Assembly (NCBI RefSeq): GCF_026183675.1
Contig: NZ_JAPIVK010000023.1
Location: 1 to 64,000 of the forward strand
Direction: 5' to 3'
Length of the DNA stretch: 64,000 bases
Origin: Microbulbifer halophilus
GTDB taxonomy: Bacteria > Pseudomonadota > Gammaproteobacteria > Pseudomonadales > Cellvibrionaceae
The position numbers and the translations under genes are program-made. Below, piece after piece: positions 18,905 through 30,465 of the stretch; position 1 is the stretch's first letter; each line of letters starts with the position of its first letter. The notes under the pieces are model-generated. The model was not told the DNA's origin and made no database searches. It worked only from the letters and a program-made list of their open reading frames with translations.

Positions 18905-20380
18905 TCAAGGCCGCCTTGTAAACTCCCGCTCCAGGAAGCGTACCCCGCTGACATCGCCGGACTCGTCGACCAGGAAGTGCGCCACACTCCCCCCGCCGTT
19001 CACTTCGATACGAAAGGCATTGTCCCCGGCGTCGTAAATTTCGGCGGACGAGTGCGCCACACCCAGGCGCACTTCCAGTCCTTCCTCGCCCAGGCGCCAC
19101 TCCATAGTGCCGAGTTCGTTGTTTTCATAGATGCCGGCATAGGCTTCCAGCGGATGGTTCGGGAGGGATGCGCGCTGTTTGCGCTCCCGTAAATGTTTCG
19201 CGTAGCGCTCTCGATAGGCCGCCAGTCGCTGCTTCATGTCTTTCAGCCTGTGGGCAAAGCGTTTCGTTACCTCATCTCGATCCAGCAACCATTCGTAGAT
19301 ATAGTTCGCCATCAAGTCCACTGCGGGCGTGGTGGCATTGGCGAGCACCACCACACCGATATCGCGCTCCGGCATAAAGGACATGTGCGTGCGGTATCCG
19401 GAGAAGGCGCCGAAGCGGTGCAGCAGAGGCTCACCCTCATAGTCGCCGATATCCCAGCCGTATCCCCAGCCGGTGCGATGGTAGTCGCCGAATTGCCGGT
19501 CCTGTCTGGAGTGCCGCTGTTGCGTTAGCAGCAGCGGCGCTTCGGGCAGGAAGCGTTCACCTTCCATGTTTCCACCGGCGATATGCGCGGCTACAAAGCG
19601 TGCCAGGCTGGAGGCAGTGGAGAAATGGCCGCCCGCGGCGTGCAGGTTCGCATCTGCCTTGAGTAGCGGGATACGGCTGATCGTTGCTGTGGCTAGGTTG
19701 TGCGGCAGTGCTATGCGCTCCTCCGCCAGCTCCGAAACTTGTGCTGTGGTCTGCGCCATGCCCAGTGGCGCCAGCACTTCCGCTTCCACTGCCCGCTTCC
19801 AGCCGTGTACCCCTTCTCGGCCGAGTACCAGGCCGAGGAGGTTGTAGCCCAGGTTGTTGTAGTCAAAGGTTTTGCCGTTTTCAGAGGGCTGGTAATCCTT
19901 GAGCAGTGCCACCAGCTTGGCGCGGGTAAAGTCCCCGCTGTAGGCTGTGCGAAGCACTATCGGCCAGCGATCTTCCATGCCGTGGCGCATGGCCAGTAAC
20001 TCATCCAGAGTGACTCCCTGTGCATCCCAGGTAGCGCCTTCGAGTTCTGGCAGGTAGTCCACGAGTGGTGCATCCAGGTCGAGTTCGCCGCGGGCGGCCC
20101 GGAGGGCAACGGCCGAGGCTGTCAGGGCCTTGGTGCTGGAGGCGATGTAGAAGTATGTATCGTTGTTCACCGTTCGGCCGGTGTTTGCATCTGCAATACC
20201 AAAGCTGCGCTGGTGTACTATTCGGTCGCCCCGAATCACCGCGATACCCATGCCCGGTACCGCGCGCAGTGCCACCAGGCGCTCACCGAAATCCGTGACT
20301 TCTGCCCGCCAGTCCGCGGCCTGGGCAGACAGCCCCACTGCCCAGGTCAGTGCAAAGCCAATTACTCTCTCAAGTATCAT
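18905..20380 (-). CDS. Secreted serine hydrolase, beta-lactamase (class C/DD-peptidase) fold
   Basis: 491 residues from ATG 20380, which begins a signal peptide (MILERVIGFALTWAVGLSAQ, cleavage near AQA/AD). The beta-lactamase-family catalytic set is visible: S81-S-T-K84 (SxxK), Y174-N-N176 (YxN) and an HRFGAFSG segment in the position of the KTG-like box. A C-terminal domain of about 100 residues follows. These proteins include esterases, D-aminopeptidases and PBP4-like enzymes, so the label is fold-level only. The AraC gene ends 53 bases upstream on the same strand, which suggests co-transcription or local control. Confidence 0.83.
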   Translation of the reverse strand: MILERVIGFALTWAVGLSAQAADWRAEVTDFGERLVALRAVPGMGIAVIRGDRIVHQRSFGIADANTGRTVNNDTYFYIASSTKALTASAVALRAARGELDLDAPLVDYLPELEGATWDAQGVTLDELLAMRHGMEDRWPIVLRTAYSGDFTRAKLVALLKDYQPSENGKTFDYNNLGYNLLGLVLGREGVHGWKRAVEAEVLAPLGMAQTTAQVSELAEERIALPHNLATATISRIPLLKADANLHAAGGHFSTASSLARFVAAHIAGGNMEGERFLPEAPLLLTQQRHSRQDRQFGDYHRTGWGYGWDIGDYEGEPLLHRFGAFSGYRTHMSFMPERDIGVVVLANATTPAVDLMANYIYEWLLDRDEVTKRFAHRLKDMKQRLAAYRERYAKHLRERKQRASLPNHPLEAYAGIYENNELGTMEWRLGEEGLEVRLGVAHSSAEIYDAGDNAFRIEVNGGGSVAHFLVDESGDVSGVRFLEREFTRRP

Positions 20381-20433
20381 CCCGAAAACTCCGTTGTCGA
20401 CATTATCCGGAGCCAGTCTAGGGGCATCGCTGG

Positions 20434-21204
20434 TCATTTTTCTTGTACAAATGAAACCCGGGAAGCCAAGTCCCGGATTGCTCCGGGGCTTACTCCCGCC
20501 AGGGTGCGCAGATCGCGGCAGAAGTGGGAGTGGTCGGTGTAGCCGCAGGCGTGGGCAACTTCGCACAGATTGTGGCTGGAACCGGTCAGGGCGGCGATCG
20601 CACGGCGAAAACGTGCGAGTTTGCGGTATTGGGCCACGGAGACACCGTTGTGGCGTCGGAAGGCGCGCGACAGCGATACGGCGTGGACGCCGGCCAGCTC
20701 GGCGAGCCGCTGTACGCAGAGGGATTCCTCCGCGGCGTCGTCCAACTGCTCTTTGATCGGGCGCAACCAGGCGGGGGCCGCGTCCCGGCCAGGTTCTTCC
20801 GTCCTCGTCAGTTCGGCAAGCAGGTCGATCACCGCCTCCTCGATGGAGGTGGTGGGCGCACCGGAGGTCGATTGCAGCCGCGCGAGCAAGGCTACCATCT
20901 GCCGGAGTCCGGGACCATTGTGCATCCAGCGCCAGTTATCGTGCCCGTCGATGCCGGATTCATGCCAGAGCCGGTTGTCGGCGTCGAACTTGATCTGTAA
21001 CAGTCGGGCTCCCTCCGGCCCCACCCAATCGGTGTGGGACACCTCCGCCGGTTTGATAACCAGGCTGAATGGCGCGGCGGTTTCCTCGCGCCGCCGAACC
21101 TGTTCGCGCAAACTGCCGGCGATCAGGAAGCTGATGCCGTGATGGCTGTGGCTGTGTCGTCTTTGCCGGTAACCCGCTGCGTAGTGAACCAGTCGCACCG
21201 ACAA
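20434..21204 (-). CDS. AraC-family transcriptional regulator
   Basis: 256 residues. The N-terminal part is a cupin-like sensor region (HSHSHHGISFLIAGSL). The C-terminal 100 residues carry the two helix-turn-helix motifs: LAELAGVHAVSLSRAFRRHN and the second motif EVAHACGYTDHSHFCRDLRT followed by GVSPGAIRD. It lies just upstream of the serine hydrolase gene on the same strand and probably controls it and perhaps itself; two ACGCA-containing dyads lie upstream. The inducer is unknown. Confidence 0.88.
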   Translation of the reverse strand: MSVRLVHYAAGYRQRRHSHSHHGISFLIAGSLREQVRRREETAAPFSLVIKPAEVSHTDWVGPEGARLLQIKFDADNRLWHESGIDGHDNWRWMHNGPGLRQMVALLARLQSTSGAPTTSIEEAVIDLLAELTRTEEPGRDAAPAWLRPIKEQLDDAAEESLCVQRLAELAGVHAVSLSRAFRRHNGVSVAQYRKLARFRRAIAALTGSSHNLCEVAHACGYTDHSHFCRDLRTLAGVSPGAIRDLASRVSFVQEK

Positions 21205-21329
21205 GCCGTTGCCCGGTGTTTCGTGCAGGACCTGAAACTTTGCCGGCTTGTCCCGGGAATGAGCGTTAGTAGTAGACAGGGGGCAGCCTCTTTCGGATCA
21301 TCTGTGGTCGGAACCCTACGTTTTACTAG

Positions 21330-21341
21330 ACGCAGTTGCGT
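21330..21341. promoter_or_regulatory. Dyad ACGCA-GT-TGCGT upstream of the AraC gene
   Basis: ACGCAGTTGCGT is a near-perfect dyad about 130 bases upstream of the AraC start. A second site with the same half-sites lies at 21414. The pair may be regulator operators; this is inference from symmetry and placement. Confidence 0.35.
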
Positions 21342-21413
21342 ATAGGTCCAGATGCACTTCGGTCAGGCTTGAACAGACCTGCCTCTCGTGCTGCAGCCCC
21401 GGCTTTTAAATAT

Positions 21414-21434
21414 CACGCAGTAATTAGTTGCGTG
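21414..21434. promoter_or_regulatory. Dyad CACGCA-N9-TGCGTG upstream of the AraC gene
   Basis: CACGCA and TGCGTG flank an AT-rich 9-base centre. It shares half-sites with the 21330 dyad. It lies between the uvrA terminator and the AraC gene. No gene is seen in the 21205-21556 gap. Confidence 0.35.
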
Positions 21435-21460
21435 GCCGTTGGTGAATAGAAACTCGGACA

Positions 21461-21554
21461 CAAAAAAGGGCGAAACCGGAGCGGCCCGCCCTGTTGATAT
21501 CGGATGAGTTGGGTTTTGCTGGGCCCACCCTAAGCCACCGGCTGTTTCGCCCTT
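21461..21554 (-). terminator. Long-loop terminator of uvrA
   Basis: Read on the minus strand, AAGGGCGAAAC right after the uvrA stop pairs with GTTTCGCCCTT and is followed by a T run. The loop is about 67 bases and holds extra CCGG-containing pairings, so the structure is branched. Confidence 0.75.
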
Positions 21555-21556
21555 CG

Positions 21557-24382
<2,826 letters not shown>

Positions 24383-24398
24383 GCTCTACCTTCTTTTG

Positions 24399-24611
24399 AC
24401 TCAAGTTTCGGGGTTCAGTTCAGGGAGCTGGAGCGGGGTGCGCCTTTCTGGGACACGCCGTGAATACGTCCCTGTAGGCTTGTCTGCGAGGTGTCCCGGC
24501 CGCTCCAGGTATTCACGGCGCCTTCGGCCCCTCTCGCAGACAGTCCCAGAAAGGCGCCCCCCCGCTCCAGCTTGTGCCCCCCGCAGACACCATGAACTCC
24601 GAAACTTGAGT
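24399..24611. repeat. 213-bp branched palindromic repeat, family E copy 1
   Basis: Outer arms ACTCAAGTTTCGG (24399-24411) and its complement (24599-24611) pair perfectly over 13 bp. A second arm set of about 27 bp (CTGGAGCGGGG... CTTTCTGGGAC) pairs 24429-24454 with 24543-24570. Inside are GTCTGCGAG/CTCGCAGAC and GCCGTGAATAC/GTATTCACGGC stems. The folded form would be a multi-arm junction. It shares its core with copies at 26237 and 47306. It separates uvrA from its predicted promoter. Confidence 0.8.
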
Positions 24612-24642
24612 TTTGAGATGCCAGTCGGGAGGCCGGGAGCGG

Positions 24643-24673
24643 TTGCGCCGCCGGAAAAGCAGCCAAGTATAAT
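24643..24673 (+). promoter_or_regulatory. Candidate promoter of algA/manC
   Basis: A perfect -10 TATAAT (24668-24673) is preceded by TTGCGC at 24643 with 19-bp spacing, slightly long. It overlaps the -10 of a divergent promoter reading toward uvrA. Confidence 0.5.
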
Positions 24674-24693
24674 CCCGTCGTCAACTGTGCCAA
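24666..24693 (-). promoter_or_regulatory. Candidate promoter of uvrA, upstream of the palindrome
   Basis: On the minus strand TTGGCA (24693-24688) and TATACT (24671-24666) are 16 bp apart, 5 of 6 matches each. A transcript from here would pass through the whole family E repeat, giving a leader of roughly 275 nt. The two divergent -10 boxes overlap, so the promoters may compete. Confidence 0.55.
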
Positions 24694-24732
24694 AATTGCC
24701 CGCCAGAAAATGTCAGCAACCGATCGACACCT

Positions 24733-26139
24733 ATGATCCCCGTCATCCTCTGCGGCGGCACCGGCTCGCGCCTGTGGCCGCTGTCCCGCGAAGCCTATCC
24801 GAAACAGTTCCTGTCCCTGGCCGGTAGCGACACCATGCTGCAGGCCACGGCGCTGCGCCTGGACGGCCTGCCGGGCCTGCGGCCCCCGATTCTGGTCTGC
24901 AACGAGGAGCACCGTTTCGCCGCCGCCGAGCAGTTGCAGGAGATAGACCGCGCCGCCCAGTCGATACTGCTGGAGCCCTGTGCCCGCAATACGGCACCGG
25001 CCATCGCGCTGGCGGCGCTGGCCGCGCTCGAGGGCGGTGACGACCCGCTATTGCTGGTGTTGCCGGCGGACCACGCGGTCGCCGATACCGAGGCCTTCCG
25101 CGCGGCGGTGGCGCCCGCCGCGGGGCTGGCGGAGCAGGGCAACCTGGTGACCTTTGGCATAGTGCCCAGCTGCGCCGAGACCGGCTACGGTTATATCCGC
25201 CGCGGTGAGGGGATCGGCGATGGCGCCTGGAAAGTGGCGGAATTTGTCGAGAAGCCGGATCTGGCCACCGCTGAAAAATATCTCGCCAGCGGCGACTACG
25301 CCTGGAACAGCGGCATGTTCCTGTTCCGGGCCTCGCGCTATATCGAGGAGCTGGCACAACACCGGCCGGAGATACTCGAGGCCTGCCGCGCGGCCTTCGC
25401 CGGCGCTGCGCGGGACCTGGACTTCACCCGTATCGACGGAGAGGCCTTCGCTGCCTGCCCCGAGGATTCGGTAGACTACGCCGTGATGGAAAAGACCGAG
25501 TCCGCCATCGTTGTGCCCATGGATGCCGGCTGGAGCGATGTGGGCTCCTGGTCCGCGCTCTGGGAGCTGGCGGACAAGGACGACGACGGCAACCTGCTGC
25601 TGGGCGACGTGCTGACCGAGGACAGCGAAGGCTGTCTGGTGCGCGCGGACAGCCGCCTGGTGGGGCTGCTGGGGGTGCGCGACCTGGTGGTGGTGGACAC
25701 TGACGACGCGGTACTGGTCGCCGAGAAGCACCGTGTGCAGGACGTCAAAAAGCTGGTGACACAGCTCAAGCGCAGCGAGCGCAGTGAGGCGCAGAATCAC
25801 CGCAAGGTCTACCGCCCCTGGGGCTACTACGACTCGGTGGACGGCGGGCCGCGCTTCCAGGTCAAGCGCATCGTGGTCAAGCCGGGCTGCAAGCTGTCCC
25901 TGCAAATGCACCACCACCGCGCCGAGCACTGGATCGTGGTGCGCGGCACTGCCAAAGTGACCCGCGGTGACGAGGAGCTGCTGCTGACCGAAAACCAGTC
26001 CACCTATATCCCGCTCGGCGTCACCCACCGCCTGGAAAACCCCGGCACCATCCAACTGGAGCTGATCGAGGTGCAGTCCGGCAGCTACCTGGGCGAAGAC
26101 GATATCGTCCGCTTCGACGACACATATGGGCGCGCGTAG
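24733..26139 (+). CDS. algA: Mannose-1-phosphate guanylyltransferase / mannose-6-phosphate isomerase
   Basis: 468 residues, the size of bifunctional AlgA/ManC/XanB enzymes that make GDP-mannose for surface polysaccharides. The N-terminal nucleotidyltransferase has [20 protein letters not shown] and [13 protein letters not shown]. The C-terminal type II isomerase cupin begins about residue 355 ([20 protein letters not shown]) and has the metal-binding region [16 protein letters not shown]. The gene could equally be called manC. It is monocistronic, between uvrA and the MFS gene. The stop codon TAG lies inside a short hairpin repeat. Confidence 0.95.
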   Translation: MIPVILCGGTGSRLWPLSREAYPKQFLSLAGSDTMLQATALRLDGLPGLRPPILVCNEEHRFAAAEQLQEIDRAAQSILLEPCARNTAPAIALAALAALEGGDDPLLLVLPADHAVADTEAFRAAVAPAAGLAEQGNLVTFGIVPSCAETGYGYIRRGEGIGDGAWKVAEFVEKPDLATAEKYLASGDYAWNSGMFLFRASRYIEELAQHRPEILEACRAAFAGAARDLDFTRIDGEAFAACPEDSVDYAVMEKTESAIVVPMDAGWSDVGSWSALWELADKDDDGNLLLGDVLTEDSEGCLVRADSRLVGLLGVRDLVVVDTDDAVLVAEKHRVQDVKKLVTQLKRSERSEAQNHRKVYRPWGYYDSVDGGPRFQVKRIVVKPGCKLSLQMHHHRAEHWIVVRGTAKVTRGDEELLLTENQSTYIPLGVTHRLENPGTIQLELIEVQSGSYLGEDDIVRFDDTYGRA

Positions 26140-26160
26140 GGGCGAACCTTGTGTTCGCCC
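26136..26160. repeat. GGGCGAAC hairpin repeat, family D copy 1
   Basis: GGGCGAAC and GTTCGCCC form an 8-bp stem with loop CTTGT. GTAG precedes it, and the TAG there is the algA stop codon. The same design, with the same CTTGT loop, occurs inverted at 29133. It may serve as a terminator or mRNA 3' stabiliser. Confidence 0.7.
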
Positions 26161-26236
26161 TTTCGACTTGGGCGCTTCGTCCCGACTGGTGTCACTAAGC
26201 TGACTCCGTGGCGGCCCTGCTGCCGGGGAAAGGTTT

Positions 26237-26318
26237 CGGGATATGCCGTGAATCCATCCCTGGAGGCTTGTCTGCGAGGTGTCCCGGCCGCTCCAGGTAT
26301 TCACGGCGCCTTCGGCCC
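26237..26318. repeat. Family E repeat, truncated copy 2
   Basis: From TTGTCTGCGAGGTGTCCCGG through ATTCACGGCGCCTTCGGCCC it is identical to the core of the 24399 copy over about 50 bases. The GCCGTGAAT/ATTCACGGC stem is kept but the outer arms are missing on the right. It lies between algA and the MFS gene. Confidence 0.75.
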
Positions 26319-26378
26319 TACAGCCAGAGGTTTTGCCTGTTACAATGCGCGCCCAGTTTTGGCTGTCCCGGGCATTCC

Positions 26379-27542
26379 ATGAACTCCACCGAACGCCGCG
26401 CCCTCTCGGGCCTGGCCTCCCTGTACGTCTTCCGCATGCTGGGCCTGTTTATGGTGTTGCCGGTGCTGTCGGTCTACGGCGCCGACTACCGCGGCAGCAC
26501 CCCGGCGCTGCTGGGCCTGGCGCTGGGTGCCTACGGCCTGAGCCAGGCGCTGTTGCAGATACCGCTGGGGATGCTGTCGGATCGCATCGGGCGCAAACCG
26601 GTGATTTTCATGGGACTGGCGGTATTCGCGCTGGGTAGCGTGGTCGCCGCCATGACGGAGTCGGTCTACGGCCTGATCGCCGGGCGCCTGCTGCAGGGCT
26701 GTGGCGCCATTGCCGCGGCCACCATGGCGCTGATGGCGGACCTGACCCGCGACGAGAAGCGCGGCCTGGCGATGGCCGCGATCGGCGCCGCCATCGGGAT
26801 CGCCTTTATGCTGGCGATGATCCTGGGGCCGGCGCTGGCCGGGCTCGGTGGCCTGGCGGCGATTTTCTGGGTCACTGCGGCGCTGGCGCTGCTGGGCGCG
26901 CTGCTGGTCTGGCGGCTGGTGCCCACCCCGCGGGCGAACCCGCGAGCCGGCCTGCAGCGCGGCGACTTCCGCCGGTTGTTGCAAAGCGGTACCACCTGGC
27001 GGCTGGTGGGCGGGGTGTTTTTCTCCCACCTGCTGCTGACCGCACTGTTTGTCCCCCTGCCGCTGGAAATCGTGGCCAGGCTCGACTTGCCCAGCGCCGA
27101 CCACTGGAAGCTCTACGGCCCGTTGATGGTGGGCGCCTTCCTGCTGATGCTGCCGCTGATGCGCGCGGTGGAGCGCGGCGGTCGGGTGTCGCAGGCGCTG
27201 CTGCTGGGTATGCTCGGCCTGGGGGGCGGTAGCGCCGCGCTCCTGATGCCCTGGGGGGGCGGCACTGCGCTGGTGGCGCTGCTGGCGGTATTCTTTATCA
27301 TCTTCAATCTGCTGGAAGCGTTGCTGCCGGCCCAGCTGACGCGCACGGCGCCGGCGCAGTCCCGCGGTGCGGCGTCCGGCCTCTATGCGACCCTGCAGTT
27401 CCTGGGGGCCTTCTTCGGCGGCAGCCTCGGCGGTTACCTGTTCGGTCTCGGCGGCGCCCCGGCAGTGGCGCTGCTGGGCCTGGCGGTATCGGTACTATGG
27501 CTGCTGCTGTGGCTGCTGACGCTCGGGCGCACCCGGGGCTAG
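26379..27542 (+). CDS. MFS transporter (DHA1-type, YajR-like)
   Basis: 387 residues with twelve predicted transmembrane helices. The major facilitator motif A is present between helices 2 and 3 (GMLSDRIGRKP). The start at 26379 (MNSTERRALSGLASLYVFRM) is chosen because the upstream in-frame extension is repeat DNA. It probably exports small molecules by proton antiport; substrate unknown. In Pseudomonas aeruginosa an MFS gene also lies between uvrA and ssb, so this position is conserved. The extra C-terminal domain of E. coli YajR is absent. Confidence 0.9.
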   Translation: MNSTERRALSGLASLYVFRMLGLFMVLPVLSVYGADYRGSTPALLGLALGAYGLSQALLQIPLGMLSDRIGRKPVIFMGLAVFALGSVVAAMTESVYGLIAGRLLQGCGAIAAATMALMADLTRDEKRGLAMAAIGAAIGIAFMLAMILGPALAGLGGLAAIFWVTAALALLGALLVWRLVPTPRANPRAGLQRGDFRRLLQSGTTWRLVGGVFFSHLLLTALFVPLPLEIVARLDLPSADHWKLYGPLMVGAFLLMLPLMRAVERGGRVSQALLLGMLGLGGGSAALLMPWGGGTALVALLAVFFIIFNLLEALLPAQLTRTAPAQSRGAASGLYATLQFLGAFFGGSLGGYLFGLGGAPAVALLGLAVSVLWLLLWLLTLGRTRG

Positions 27543-27575
27543 CGCTTACCAACCGGCGGCGGCTCTTGTATGCTG

Positions 27576-27591
27576 CTGGATAAATATCCAC
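27576..27591. promoter_or_regulatory. SOS-box-like dyad upstream of ssb
   Basis: CTGGATAAATATCCAC resembles the gammaproteobacterial LexA box (CTG-N10-CAG, AT-rich centre) with a final C in place of G. It lies just ahead of a candidate ssb promoter. ssb is LexA-controlled in some relatives. Confidence 0.35.
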
Positions 27592-27593
27592 AA

Positions 27594-27623
27594 TTGACGC
27601 ATTCAAATTAGCGGAAGTATTTT
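27594..27623 (+). promoter_or_regulatory. Candidate promoter of ssb
   Basis: TTGACG (5 of 6) and TATTTT (4 of 6) are separated by 18 bp, 27 bases before the ssb start. Confidence 0.45.
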
Positions 27624-27649
27624 CCGAACCTGAACGAGAGGAGAGGCCC

Positions 27650-28231
27650 ATGGCCACTAGGGGTATCAACAAAGTCATTCTGATCGGCAATCTGGGCGTG
27701 GACCCGGAGACCCGCTTTACACCCAGCGGCGTGGCGGTGGCCAACGTGAGCCTGGCCACTTCCGACAGCTGGCGTGACAAGCAGACCGGCCAGCAGCAGG
27801 AGCGCACCGAGTGGCACCGGGTGGTTTTCTTCAACCGCCTGGCGGAGATCGTCGGCGAGTACCTGCGCAAGGGCAGCAAGGTTTATGTCGAGGGCCGCTT
27901 GCAGACCCGCAAGTGGCAGGACCAGAACGGCCAGGACCGCTACACCACCGAGATCGTCGCCAACGAAATGCAGATGCTCGACAGCCGCGGCGGTGGGGAC
28001 CAGGGCGGCTTCGGCGGCGGCCAGGGCGCCGGCTTCCAACAGGGGGGGCAGCCGCAGGGCGGCGGTTTCCAGCAGGGCGGCCAGCAGCAGGATCCCTACG
28101 CCCAGGGCCGCACGGCCCCCTCGCCGATGGCGCCCTCCAACCAGCCCGGCGGCGGCCAGGCGCCGGGCCAGCCGAACCAGGCTCCGGCCGGCGGCTTCGA
28201 CAACAGCTTCGACGACGACATCCCCTTCTAG
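27650..28231 (+). CDS. ssb: Single-stranded DNA-binding protein
   Basis: 193 residues (E. coli 178). The N-terminal OB fold, about residues 4-108, starts [19 protein letters not shown] and includes [21 protein letters not shown] flexible Gly/Gln/Pro-rich linker follows, and the protein ends DDDIPF, the acidic tip that recruits replication and repair partners. GAGAGGAG gives a strong ribosome-binding site. SSB coats single-stranded DNA as a tetramer. Confidence 0.97.
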   Translation: MATRGINKVILIGNLGVDPETRFTPSGVAVANVSLATSDSWRDKQTGQQQERTEWHRVVFFNRLAEIVGEYLRKGSKVYVEGRLQTRKWQDQNGQDRYTTEIVANEMQMLDSRGGGDQGGFGGGQGAGFQQGGQPQGGGFQQGGQQQDPYAQGRTAPSPMAPSNQPGGGQAPGQPNQAPAGGFDNSFDDDIPF

Positions 28232-28249
28232 GTCGGGCCGGGTTCGAGC

Positions 28250-29110
28250 GTGCCTGAGCTTCATACCGGGTATATCCCCGATACCGTCGCCGTGATCGGC
28301 GCCGGCAACCGCATCGACAGCGCGCTGCAGAAACGCCTGCAGCGTGTCGGCTTTCGCGTGCAGTTGCTGGCGCCGGAGCAGCTCGACGAGCTGCGCCCCG
28401 GCGCCATCGCCATCAACGCCTCCGCCTGCGCCGGCAACGACGGCATGTCGAAGGCGCTGAAGGTGTGCCGCGAGTTGGCGTTGGCGCAGAAGGACTGCAG
28501 CCATTTGGTACACCTGTCGTCCTACCGGGTGTTCGCCGGCGGCGAGCGCAAGCGCTACGACGAGGAGGACGAGCCGGCGCCGGTGACGGAGTCGGGGCTG
28601 CAGTGGCTCGCCTGCGAGCAGGCGCTGTTGGATTGCAAGAACCTCACCCTGCTGCGCTTCGGCTGGATGGTGGATCGCAGCGACGACGCGCTGCTGGGCA
28701 GAATCCTGCGCGGCCTGGTGGCACACAGGCCGATCGCCCTGGACGACCGCAGCGGCGGCAGCCCGGTAACCGTGGCGGACCTGGTCCGGGTGGCGGTGGC
28801 GGTGGCACAGCAACTGGCCAGTGGTGCGTCCGGCACCGGCATCTACCACTACGGCTCGTCGGACAGTTGCACCGCGCTGGAATTCGCCCGGGAAGTGGTG
28901 GAGCGGGCGCAGTCATTCTACGACGAGGATTTTGCCCCGGAACTGTCGGCGCTGCCGGAGGCGGAAACGGAAAATACCGGCAGCGCCGTGCTCGCCTGCA
29001 GCAAATTGCGCGATGTCTTCGGAATCCAGCAGCGCAGCTGGCGGCAGGGCCTCACGCGGCAGGTAGAGCTCTGGCTGGAGGCGGTTGAGAAGGGAAGCGA
29101 CCGGGCATAA
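28250..29110 (+). CDS. RmlD-like NAD(P)-dependent sugar-nucleotide reductase family protein
   Basis: 286 residues from a GTG start. It has an extended short-chain-dehydrogenase layout: VAVIGAGNRIDSALQKRL resembles a degenerate Rossmann nucleotide loop, HLSSYRVFAGG corresponds to the S-x-VF motif of dTDP-4-dehydrorhamnose reductases, and IYHYGSSDSCTALEFAREV to their C-terminal part. The canonical GxxGxxG and YxxxK motifs are not clear, so catalytic activity is uncertain. It follows ssb by 18 bases and may be co-transcribed. No rhamnose pathway genes are nearby. Confidence 0.7.
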   Translation: MPELHTGYIPDTVAVIGAGNRIDSALQKRLQRVGFRVQLLAPEQLDELRPGAIAINASACAGNDGMSKALKVCRELALAQKDCSHLVHLSSYRVFAGGERKRYDEEDEPAPVTESGLQWLACEQALLDCKNLTLLRFGWMVDRSDDALLGRILRGLVAHRPIALDDRSGGSPVTVADLVRVAVAVAQQLASGASGTGIYHYGSSDSCTALEFAREVVERAQSFYDEDFAPELSALPEAETENTGSAVLACSKLRDVFGIQQRSWRQGLTRQVELWLEAVEKGSDRA

Positions 29111-29132
29111 CTGCCAGCCGCGAGGGTGATCT

Positions 29133-29161
29133 GTAAGGGCAAACACAAGGTTTGCCCTTAC
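29133..29161. repeat. Family D hairpin repeat, copy 2 (convergent terminator position)
   Basis: GTAAGGGCAAAC and GTTTGCCCTTAC form a perfect 12-bp stem with loop ACAAG, the complement of the CTTGT loop in copy 1. It sits between the converging ends of the RmlD-like gene and fabB and could stop transcription from both sides. Confidence 0.7.
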
Positions 29162-29185
29162 GCATCGATGGCGGCGGCCGACGGC

Positions 29186-30409
29186 TTAGACCTTGTCGAA
29201 CACCAGGCACGCATTGGTACCGCCAAAGCCGAAGCTGTTGGACATGGCGCGCTCAATGCCGGTGTTGCGCACTTCCGTCACCAGATCCATTCCCGCTGCC
29301 TCTTCATCCTTGTTGTCCACATTGGCGGAGGCGGCGATAAAGTCGTTCTGCATCATCAGCAGGCAGTAGATGGCTTCCTGTACGCCGGCGGCGCCCAGGG
29401 AGTGGCCGGTCAGGGACTTGGTGGAGGCGAAAGCCGGCACCTTGTCGCCGAAGACGGCGCGCATTGCCTTGAGTTCGGCCACGTCGCCCACCGGTGTGGA
29501 GGTGCCGTGGGTGTTGATATAACCCACGTCGCCTTCCAGCCCCTGGCCGTCGAGGCCGGCCAGCGCCTGCTTCATGCAGCGCTCGGCGCCCTCGCCGCTG
29601 GGGGCGACCATATCGTAGCCGTCGGAGGTGGCGCCGTAACCGGTCAGCTCGGCGTAGATTCTGGCGCCGCGAGCCTTTGCGTGTTCCATTTCCTCCAGTA
29701 CCAGGCAGCCGCCGCCGCCGGCGATCACGAAGCCGTCGCGGTCGGCGTCGTAGGGGCGCGAGGCCTTGTCCGGGGCGTCGTTGTACTTGGTGGACAGGGC
29801 GCCCATGGCGTCGAACAGGTGGGTCAGGCTCCAGGCCAGTTCCTCGCCGCCGCCGGCGAAAACGATGTCCTGTTTGCCCATCAGGATCTGCTCGGCACCG
29901 TTGCCGATACAGTGGGCGCTGGTGGCGCAGGCGGAGGAGATGCTGTAGTTGATGCCCTTGATCCTGAACGGCGTGGCCAGGCAGGCGGAGACGGTGCTGC
30001 CCATCACCTGCGGCACGCGGAAGGCGCCCACGCGGCGCACGCCCTTTTCCTTCAGTACCTGTGCGGCGTCGATGATCTCGCGGGTGGAGGTGCCGCCGGA
30101 ACCCATGACGATGCCGGTGCGCGGGTTGGAGACATCGCTCTCCTCCAGGCCGGACATCTCGATCGCCTGCTGCATGGCGATATACGCGTAGGCCGCGGAG
30201 TCGCCCATAAAGCGCAGTTGCTTGCGGTCGATATGCTCCTTGAAGTCGATATCCACCTCGCCGCCGACCTGGCTGCGCAGGCCCAGTTCCTTGTATTCCT
30301 CCTGGAAACGGATGCCGCTGCGACCCTCTCTGAGGGAGGCAGTGACACTGTTGACATCGGTACCGATACAGGAGGTGATACCCATTCCGGTGACAGCGAC
30401 CCGTCGCAT
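29186..30409 (-). CDS. fabB: 3-oxoacyl-ACP synthase I
   Basis: 407 residues (E. coli 406). FabB elongates acyl-ACP and is essential for unsaturated fatty acid synthesis. The Cys-His-His triad is visible: nucleophile in [10 protein letters not shown] (about 163), HGTSTPVGD (about 298) and [12 protein letters not shown] (about 333). The start is ATG 30409 ([19 protein letters not shown]). fabA lies 56 bases upstream on the same strand, the usual fabA-fabB operon. Confidence 0.97.
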   Translation of the reverse strand: MRRVAVTGMGITSCIGTDVNSVTASLREGRSGIRFQEEYKELGLRSQVGGEVDIDFKEHIDRKQLRFMGDSAAYAYIAMQQAIEMSGLEESDVSNPRTGIVMGSGGTSTREIIDAAQVLKEKGVRRVGAFRVPQVMGSTVSACLATPFRIKGINYSISSACATSAHCIGNGAEQILMGKQDIVFAGGGEELAWSLTHLFDAMGALSTKYNDAPDKASRPYDADRDGFVIAGGGGCLVLEEMEHAKARGARIYAELTGYGATSDGYDMVAPSGEGAERCMKQALAGLDGQGLEGDVGYINTHGTSTPVGDVAELKAMRAVFGDKVPAFASTKSLTGHSLGAAGVQEAIYCLLMMQNDFIAASANVDNKDEEAAGMDLVTEVRNTGIERAMSNSFGFGGTNACLVFDKV

Positions 30410-30465
30410 AGTGATCTCCAACTGAAAAGCTTTTCGACAGTGTACTTTGTTATTGTTCTGGAGCG

